Shown here one piece after another: positions 6,130 through 9,233 of a stretch of DNA of 9,233 bases. A model generated the notes under the pieces. That model did not search any database and was not told the DNA's origin. It worked only from the letters and a program-made list of their open reading frames with translations. The stretch is from Verrucomicrobia bacterium UBA1211. GTDB lineage: Bacteria; Verrucomicrobiota; Kiritimatiellia; RFP12; UBA1067. The DNA is taken from contig DBXN01000117.1 of the NCBI GenBank assembly GCA_002309585.1, positions 4,309 to 13,541 of the forward strand, read 5' to 3'. The position numbers and the translations under genes are program-made. Positions within the stretch are counted from its first letter, which is position 1. Each line of letters opens with the position of its first letter.

Positions 6130-8385
6130 ATGGCGGCGATCCCACTCCTGATCTGGATGTTCCCCCTGGCGGCATGGCTCGCCGGATCGGCCCTGAGGCG
6201 TCCGTCCGGGCGGACGGGGGCGGAATCCTTCGCGCTTCTCGTCCTGGCGGCGGCGGCCCTGCTCCACGGCGGGGGCAAAACGCCGGGCAACCGGCCCCGC
6301 CAGACGCCGGCCGCGCCCCGGTCCGCCCCCGGGGCACCGTCCCCGTCCTTCAGCCCGGCGGAAACGGCGCTCGGCTTTGCCGCCGCCGACGCGGGCGGAA
6401 CCGTTCCCGCAGCCGTTTTCGACCCGTCCCCGCCGGACGCGGCTTACCCGTTCTGGCTGCTCCACGGCGCGGCGGACGACCTGCTTTGGACAAACGGCGT
6501 CCGGATCCTCTCGCGCGGTCTTCTGGATTTCCCCGACGGGCGCACCCTCGCCTTCGGGTCCGGGGACCACGGCATCGTCCCCGCGTTCAATTGGGACGCG
6601 GCCGGCGTGACCTCGCTCTTCTGGACCGCCGCGTCCCCGACCTCCACGGTCTTCGTCTGGAAAGGCGCGCTCGCCGGGCGCTCCGCGTCAGCCCCCGTCT
6701 CCTTCCGCGCCGAGCGGCTCCTCAACGGCGACATCCTGACAAGCGCCAGTCCGCCGCTTGAGGCCCGCCTCATGGACGGGACCAACACCGTCGCGTACAC
6801 GGCCGCCTCCGGGCGTTTCGCGGACATCTCCGGACTCGGCGACGGCACGGGCGACGCGGACGGGGACGGGCTGTCCGACGCGGATGAGCTTCTGGCCAGG
6901 CGCACCGACCCGCTCGCCGCCGACACGGACGGCGACGGCATCCCAGACGGGGCCGAGGTCTCCGCCGGCACGGACCCGCTCTCCCGCGACAGCGACGGCG
7001 CGTGGGCCTACGCCTACGACGCGGAGGGCCGCCTCGCCTCCGCCACGCGATGGCCCCCGGCGGACGGCGCCATGCGCGTCATCAACGGCTACGACTGGCG
7101 CCACCGCCGGATATCCAAGACCCTCCAGACGGCGGTGACCGTCACCAACCCGCCCCCGGCGCTCCCGATCGGGCGCCGCGTCTGGCGGACCTTCCGCCGC
7201 CACGACTTCATTTACGATGGCTGGAACCTCATCCACGAGACCGTCACGGAGATCGCCGGCGCCGTGACGAATGCCACCGAACGCCAGTACTTCTGGGGGC
7301 CGGACCTTTCCGACACCCCGCAGGGCGCGGGCGGCGTCGGCGGCCTCCTCGCCGTCTCCGTCGGCGGGCAGTTCTATCTCCCGTGTTACGACGCCTACGG
7401 AAACGTGACCAAGTACATCGACGAGTCCGGGAACGTTGTCGCCGCCTACGTCTACGGCGACTTCGGCGAGACGCTGGAGCGGTCCGGTCCGATGGCCGAT
7501 GTCTTCCCGCACCGGTTCTCCACCAAGTACCATGACGGCGAGACGGGACTCTGCTACTACGGCTACCGTTTCTACAACCCGGTCCTTAAGCGCTGGATGA
7601 CTGAAGACCCTATGGGAATCAGCGGGGGCATCAATCTTTATTTGTTTTGCAACAATGCTACTACATACACAGCCGATACAGATGGAAGATGGGCATGGCT
7701 ATATGGATGGACAGAAGAAAAGGCACGGCAAGCGGTAAGAGAAAAGATAGAGGAAATGCGCAAAAACGGGTATAACTTTGCAGCGGACGCATTAGAACAT
7801 TATCTCGTCAACACGACTCAAAATATTGACTTGTCGCGATATGCGAATGAGATTTCCAGTCATCCTGATTGGCGGAGGAGCTTCTTCAACAATGTGCTTA
7901 AGCAACTGCAGGCCAAAGACCCAAACGGGACCAATAAGAAGGTTGAAATAGGGGACATTGCCCATAGAGCAAGTTTTAGCGCTAACCTGCAAACAGGAGG
8001 AATGCTAACTAGAATGTTTACGACACAGTTTGACCATAGATTTCATCAGTGGGAGTCAATGGGATTGTTTTATGCCCTCTATGGAAGTTATTATTCATAT
8101 GTTGGAACTGCATCGTGGTGCCGGAAGCATGAATCGTATGCATTTCTAGAAGACATAAAAACCAAAATCAATGTAGACTTGCAAGTCGTCTGCTATGATA
8201 TGCTTTCGTATGGGGGGTGGCAACGGGCAACAATAAGGTCATACAGTGCAGCGCAATATTTGCAAAATGACATAAGTTATCAAACGCCTTTCATTTTTCT
8301 GCGGTGGCGTGAAACAGGCACTTGGGAGTATTCAGAGTGGCAGACTATGTATTCAAATGGAGAGCTTTTGCGAAAAATCAAGTAA
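6130..8385 (+). CDS. Membrane-anchored Rhs-core polymorphic toxin with a novel C-terminal tip
   Basis: This 751-residue protein looks like a contact-dependent or exported toxin. Two hydrophobic segments (4-22 and 34-45) form a likely membrane hairpin or signal anchor, followed by a Pro/Ala-rich linker (about 50-77) and an unassigned beta-rich region (80-235). Two perfect EF-hand-type loops lie at 242-253 and 265-276, each D-x-D-x-D-G-x-x-D-x-x-E. The Rhs core spans about 291-509, with YD-type repeats (YAYDAEGRL, FIYDGWNLI, YDAYGNVTKYID, YVYGDFGETLERSG) and the terminal signature YRFYNPVLKRW, TEDP (Asp493-Pro494), GGINLY. This signature marks the self-cleaving end of Rhs shells in known family members. 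Residues 510-751 are the variable tip. With about 220 core residues it is much shorter than classic Rhs proteins (over 1000), so it may not form a full cocoon. GC falls from about 70% to about 42% at the core/tip junction. The Rhs family call is secure; the toxin role is strongly inferred. Confidence 0.88.
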   Translation: MAAIPLLIWMFPLAAWLAGSALRRPSGRTGAESFALLVLAAAALLHGGGKTPGNRPRQTPAAPRSAPGAPSPSFSPAETALGFAAADAGGTVPAAVFDPSPPDAAYPFWLLHGAADDLLWTNGVRILSRGLLDFPDGRTLAFGSGDHGIVPAFNWDAAGVTSLFWTAASPTSTVFVWKGALAGRSASAPVSFRAERLLNGDILTSASPPLEARLMDGTNTVAYTAASGRFADISGLGDGTGDADGDGLSDADELLARRTDPLAADTDGDGIPDGAEVSAGTDPLSRDSDGAWAYAYDAEGRLASATRWPPADGAMRVINGYDWRHRRISKTLQTAVTVTNPPPALPIGRRVWRTFRRHDFIYDGWNLIHETVTEIAGAVTNATERQYFWGPDLSDTPQGAGGVGGLLAVSVGGQFYLPCYDAYGNVTKYIDESGNVVAAYVYGDFGETLERSGPMADVFPHRFSTKYHDGETGLCYYGYRFYNPVLKRWMTEDPMGISGGINLYLFCNNATTYTADTDGRWAWLYGWTEEKARQAVREKIEEMRKNGYNFAADALEHYLVNTTQNIDLSRYANEISSHPDWRRSFFNNVLKQLQAKDPNGTNKKVEIGDIAHRASFSANLQTGGMLTRMFTTQFDHRFHQWESMGLFYALYGSYYSYVGTASWCRKHESYAFLEDIKTKINVDLQVVCYDMLSYGGWQRATIRSYSAAQYLQNDISYQTPFIFLRWRETGTWEYSEWQTMYSNGELLRKIK
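7657..8382 (+). other. Variable toxin tip of the Rhs protein, family not recognised
   Basis: This stretch encodes residues 510-751 of the Rhs protein, after the GGINLYLFCNN motif. It begins with the usual 'x-x-D-x-D-G-R-W' transition. A helical segment (about 528-590) holds EEKARQAVREKIEEMRKNG and ALEHYL (His557). A polar centre follows with GDIAHRASF (Asp609, His612) and FDHRFHQW (Asp635, His636, His639), then aromatic-rich strands with Cys664 and Cys688. The Asp/His cluster could form a catalytic or metal site, but no Ntox, HNH, ADP-ribosyltransferase, deaminase or peptidase signature is evident to me. Its base composition matches the downstream gene rather than the Rhs core, which supports its origin as an exchanged cassette. 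Confidence 0.7.
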
Positions 8386-8390
8386 GGAGG
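8386..8390 (+). promoter_or_regulatory. Ribosome binding site choosing the GTG start at 8396
   Basis: GGAGG begins one base after the Rhs stop codon and sits five bases before GTG 8396. The frame is open upstream to an ATG at 8309 inside the Rhs gene, but no comparable site precedes that codon. Starting at GTG 8396 yields a basic N-terminus followed directly by a membrane segment, as expected for a real inner-membrane protein. Confidence 0.75.
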
Positions 8391-8395
8391 TGCAT

Positions 8396-9004
8396 GTGAA
8401 AATCAAGAAAAAAGTGATACGTTATGCTATAGGCGGAATGATTGCCTTATGGATGCTTTTGGGACTCTTTGCCAGACGTGGTGCGTTGTATTTGATGGGG
8501 GATGATAGAAGTGTGTTATCTCGTTCCGATGACGATGTGCCGTGTTTTGGCATAGGTTTTTATTCTATGCCAAAGGATAGTAATTCTATACGATGGCTAA
8601 ACGAATCCGAATGTAAAGTGTTGTGGCAACGGATTTTATCGGGTGAAAAAGATGGAATAGGTGCTTATATAGGGTGTTTGCACATGTATGGCAGACTATA
8701 TGTATATCCACGATGGGTTGATGCATTGGGATTAAAGACATTGTTGATTCCCTTGCAGCCGCGTGTTGAGATTATTTATACGCCGTCCAAAAACTACTTA
8801 TATCTTAGCGAAGATTGTTCTGAATTGAGATATGACTGTTTTGAGGGTTTAAGCGTTGAAAAAATATCTCCGGAATTACTTGGGGTAGATATCGCCAGCC
8901 TGATAAAACACTGTTCCGATGTAGGCGTGAGGAAGGAGAATTATAGGGATGTTGTTGAAATGTTTAACGAAGGGAGCAACGCATGCGAGAGAACGAACAA
9001 CTGA
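8396..9004 (+). CDS. Putative immunity protein for the Rhs tip, membrane-anchored
   Basis: The 202-residue product starts with a basic cluster (MKIKKKVIR) and a hydrophobic helix (about 10-25), then Arg-Arg. By the positive-inside rule this could place the body either side, but the N-terminal Lys run favours a cytoplasmic N-terminus and an external domain. The soluble part is acidic and aromatic, with scattered cysteines (PCFGIGF, ESECKVLW, IGCLHMY, EDCSELRYDCF). I recognise no family. The immunity role rests on position and composition: it starts 10 bp after the toxin gene, is translated from its own strong ribosome site, and is AT-rich like the tip (21 of 60 bases G/C at 8401-8460). If correct, its location suggests that the toxin acts at the membrane or in the periplasm. 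A second toxin component or an unrelated passenger gene is less likely. Confidence 0.7.
   Translation: MKIKKKVIRYAIGGMIALWMLLGLFARRGALYLMGDDRSVLSRSDDDVPCFGIGFYSMPKDSNSIRWLNESECKVLWQRILSGEKDGIGAYIGCLHMYGRLYVYPRWVDALGLKTLLIPLQPRVEIIYTPSKNYLYLSEDCSELRYDCFEGLSVEKISPELLGVDIASLIKHCSDVGVRKENYRDVVEMFNEGSNACERTNN
8971..8976 (+). promoter_or_regulatory. Ribosome binding site inside the immunity gene end
   Basis: AGGGAG lies six bases before ATG 8983, within the last 34 bases of the preceding coding region. It is the main reason to take the very short overlapping ORF at 8983 seriously. Confidence 0.5.
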
Positions 9005-9084
9005 CGAAGAAAAAGGGTAGTGCGACAGGCATATCCGACACGCCGATTCGACCTTTTAAAAGCATTTATGTGGATCCCCAATGA
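8983..9084 (+). CDS. 33-codon ORF overlapping the immunity gene, unknown
   Basis: The ORF overlaps the last 22 bp of the immunity gene and is preceded by a good AGGGAG site. Its product is polar and basic at the start (MRENEQLTKKKG) with no membrane segment or known motif. Its stop codon overlaps the next ATG as ATGA (9081-9084), the usual layout of translationally coupled genes. It may be a genuine microprotein, a coupling leader for the downstream gene, or the broken end of a larger gene left behind by cassette exchange. Without homologues the choice cannot be made. Confidence 0.4.
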   Translation: MRENEQLTKKKGSATGISDTPIRPFKSIYVDPQ

Positions 9085-9233
9085 GAGCAGATGTTCAAGC
9101 ACAGCCTCCCGGAGAAATGGTCCCCGTCATTATCTTCCCCGGCACGGTCATGCCCGATGATCTGGAATATGAAGAGATCAGAGATCAACAGCACGCAAAG
9201 CCCAAGTCGGAGGCGCGGGGCGACCGCGATTTT
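9081..9233 (+). CDS. Unknown protein, 3' partial, coupled to the preceding ORF
   Basis: The frame is open for 51 codons to the right edge, beginning at an ATG that shares an ATGA overlap with the previous stop. The visible part starts MRADVQAQPPGEMVPVIIF and continues with a PGTVMPDDLEYEE segment and a charged Lys/Arg/Glu/Asp-rich stretch. There is no signal peptide, membrane segment or family motif. GC rises to 33 of 53 bases at 9181-9233, unlike the AT-rich cassette to the left, so this may be resident chromosomal sequence. An internal ATG at 9117 is an alternative start. Confidence 0.4.
   Translation, partial: MRADVQAQPPGEMVPVIIFPGTVMPDDLEYEEIRDQQHAKPKSEARGDRDF

Noticed and set aside
5542..6570. 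Long minus-strand open frames opposite the 200-aa gene and the Rhs gene (also 6688-7533)
   Set aside because: Arg/Pro/Gly-rich shadow frames in DNA of 70-80% GC, without motifs and crossing real gene boundaries.
8309..8395. Earlier in-frame ATG for the immunity candidate
   Set aside because: It lies inside the Rhs tip coding region without a good ribosome site. GGAGG five bases before GTG 8396 gives a natural N-terminus.

Overview
The window looks like a piece of a GC-rich bacterial chromosome, most likely from the PVC superphylum (Kiritimatiellota or Lentisphaerota, probably an uncultured anaerobe). That is inferred from protein style only: a very long secreted esterase with repeated ~210-residue 'IEFWPxNY / GSMQxHN / DWTF' modules and Ig-like domains, and an Rhs core variant ('QGAGGVGGLL', 'YDAYGNVTKYID', 'HRFSTKYHDGETGLCYYGYRFYNPVLKRW') that I associate with these phyla. 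All genes are on the + strand. No rRNA, tRNA, CRISPR array or insertion sequence was seen.

Region 1 (1-5252) is one gene, cut by the left edge. It encodes a secreted SGNH-fold esterase resembling carbohydrate esterase family 3 (acetylxylan esterases), followed by three bacterial Ig-like domains, five copies of an uncharacterised beta-rich module and a C-terminal Ig-like domain. It is probably a polysaccharide-deacetylating or polysaccharide-binding exoprotein. A strong intrinsic terminator (5261-5298) closes it.

Region 2 (5312-9004) is a compact run of four genes separated by only 10-12 bp: a 63-residue AT-rich membrane microprotein, a 200-residue exported protein with a perfect EF-hand-type loop, a 751-residue membrane-anchored Rhs protein with two more such loops, and a 202-residue membrane-anchored protein. 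The Rhs gene has the signature of a polymorphic toxin. Its GC-rich body (about 70-80% GC) ends with the conserved core motif 'RWMTEDPMGISGGINLY' at about 7600, and the reading frame then continues into a roughly 240-residue tip at about 40% GC that matches no toxin family I recognise. The equally AT-rich gene 10 bp downstream is the obvious immunity candidate. The tip and its neighbour therefore look like an exchanged toxin/immunity cassette.

Region 3 (8983-9233) holds a 33-codon ORF overlapping the end of the immunity gene and, joined to it by an ATGA stop/start overlap, an ORF that runs off the right edge. GC rises again here (about 52-62%), suggesting the cassette ends near 9070.

Gene-level layout and the Rhs assignment are secure. 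The toxin activity, the immunity role and the functions of the two small upstream proteins are inferences.
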